In this document: positions 63,124 through 64,000 of the stretch, piece after piece
Layout: each line of letters opens with the position of its first letter
Numbering within the stretch: position 1 is the stretch's first letter
Origin: JBEIHX01 sp040381075
GTDB taxonomy: Bacteria; Pseudomonadota; Alphaproteobacteria; Caulobacterales; Aquidulcibacteraceae
Direction: 5' to 3'
Assembly: GCA_040381075.1 (NCBI GenBank)
Contig: JBEIHX010000008.1
Coordinates: 1 to 64,000, forward strand
DNA length: 64,000 nucleotides
The notes under the pieces: generated by a model
Database searches by the model: none
Told to the model about the DNA's origin: nothing
What the model saw: only the letters and a program-made list of their open reading frames with translations
Translations under genes and position numbers: made by a program

Positions 63124-64000
63124 ATGTTGGATCCCAGTCCGGCCGCAGGCGGTGCGTCCCAGAACGGGGGCAATACGCCGGAAAGCGCGTCTGGCAGGAC
63201 CGCGCCGCCCCATGCGGCGCCAATTGGTCAGGCGCCGGTTGGTCAGGCGCCGGTTGGTCAGGCGCCGGTTGGCCAGGGGAGTGTTGGTCCGGGAAGTGTT
63301 GGTCAGGGAAGTGTTGGTCAGGGAAGTGTTGGTCAGGGGCCGGCTGATCACGGACCGCGCGGTCCCGGCCCAGAAAACCACACCCAGGCAGTCTACCGCC
63401 CGATCATCACCCCGGCGAGGACCGGCGTCCCGTCGGCAGTCCTCGCCCCGGCCTCACGCCTGGAGGAGGCGGGCGCGCCATCAAGGCCTTGCGCCCCATC
63501 GGCTGACGTCGCCAGCTGGGATCATCCGGACGCCGCGTACGCCCCCGCCTGCAGGCCGGAGCAAGGTCCCATGCGGCGCCCCGGCCCTGACGCGCCCGGG
63601 AACGAGCCCGCCGCCGACCGCTCACTTCGCTTGAAGACAGCGCGGGATCGTCGTCGGTTCCGCCGCATCGAGCTGGCGCTGAGCGGCCGGCTGCTCGATC
63701 CGTATGGCGAAGAGCATGCCTTCGACCTCATCAACATCTCGCCGGGCGGCCTGGCGCTGCGCCGCGCAGCCCGATGGCGGTTGGGTGCGCGCACGGTGAT
63801 CTACTGCAACGGCCTGGGCCGGCTGGCCGGAGAGGTCGTGCGCGGCGGCCCCTCAACCTTCGCCGTCCGCTTTGAGCTGACGCCTCTCAAGCGCGATCGG
63901 CTCGCCGACGACCTTACCTGGCTGTGGAACAGGGACCGGCTGGAACTGTCGGATGACCGCAGTTTCGCGCGCGCAAAAGCCGACGGACGGGTCGGGGTGC
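63124..64000 (+). CDS. PilZ domain protein, cut by window edge
   Basis: An open frame of at least 292 codons running off the window end. ATG 63124 has GGAG at 63114. Residues 35-74 are eight pentapeptides (GQAPV then GQGSV), then a Pro/Gly-rich disordered linker to about 170. The PilZ domain follows: RRRFRR at 176-181 (the R-x-x-x-R arginine motif) and NISPGG at 204-209 (usually D/N-x-S-x-x-G), so cyclic-di-GMP binding is plausible. Part of the domain and anything after residue 292 is missing. Divergent from the GMC oxidoreductase, 107 bp apart. Confidence 0.8.
   Translation, partial: MLDPSPAAGGASQNGGNTPESASGRTAPPHAAPIGQAPVGQAPVGQAPVGQGSVGPGSVGQGSVGQGSVGQGPADHGPRGPGPENHTQAVYRPIITPARTGVPSAVLAPASRLEEAGAPSRPCAPSADVASWDHPDAAYAPACRPEQGPMRRPGPDAPGNEPAADRSLRLKTARDRRRFRRIELALSGRLLDPYGEEHAFDLINISPGGLALRRAARWRLGARTVIYCNGLGRLAGEVVRGGPSTFAVRFELTPLKRDRLADDLTWLWNRDRLELSDDRSFARAKADGRVGV
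63226..63345 (+). repeat. Tandem array, 8 x 15 bp, coding
   Basis: Units at 63226, 63241, 63256 (GGTCAGGCGCCGGTT, identical), 63271, 63286, then 63301 and 63316 (GGTCAGGGAAGTGTT, identical) and 63331. Two sub-families; in frame they encode Gly-Gln-x-x-Val pentapeptides near the PilZ protein's N-terminus. Confidence 0.95.

Overview
The window is high-GC DNA from an alphaproteobacterium, most likely of the Caulobacterales/Hyphomonadales group. This is inferred from three TonB-dependent receptors, PstC/PstA with long N-terminal extensions, an hppD-hmgA pair, a DUF6356-like small membrane protein and a MerC-type protein behind a Zur-like palindrome. I found no rRNA, tRNA, phage, insertion sequence or CRISPR array. 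The first ~130 bases look like a poor-quality contig end, and the right edge cuts a PilZ-domain gene.

Layout. 0.1-9.6 kb: housekeeping genes (SnoaL-like, SDR, rRNA pseudouridine synthase, tadA, GNAT, mtnP, type-B carboxylesterase, a membrane/coiled-coil protein of unknown role, an enoyl-CoA hydratase). 9.6-17.7 kb: NmrA-like reductase, GST, a TonB receptor, an Lrp/AsnC regulator, a DUF6356-like protein, gamma-glutamyltransferase. 17.8-21.5 kb: a minus-strand tyrosine/homogentisate operon (hppD, small membrane protein, hmgA, marR, helical protein). 21.9-35.6 kb: MerC, leuC coupled to an M14 peptidase, asd, a biotin-dependent carboxylase alpha subunit, a sterol-desaturase-like hydroxylase, an FMN hydroxyacid oxidase, a deacetylase and a beta-lactamase-fold hydrolase. 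36.4-40.3 kb: pstS-pstC-pstA behind a Pho box, with no pstB. 40.6-56.4 kb: a conserved unknown, pepN, two large TonB receptors, an S9 peptidase, a TPR/Asp-Asn hydroxylase and an OppA-like lipoprotein, which together look like a peptide-scavenging region. 56.7-64 kb: an exported unknown, a small membrane protein, a PhnC-PhnD fusion with phnE, a GMC oxidoreductase and a PilZ protein.

Two things stand out. First, one polypeptide carries a complete PhnC-type ABC ATPase, one membrane helix and a complete PhnD-type binding protein, followed by translationally coupled PhnE. Second, there are at least 13 unrelated short tandem-repeat arrays (units mostly 12-16 bp, overall 6-20 bp). Many sit directly before start codons or inside the first codons of genes, and several have 15-bp units that keep the reading frame.
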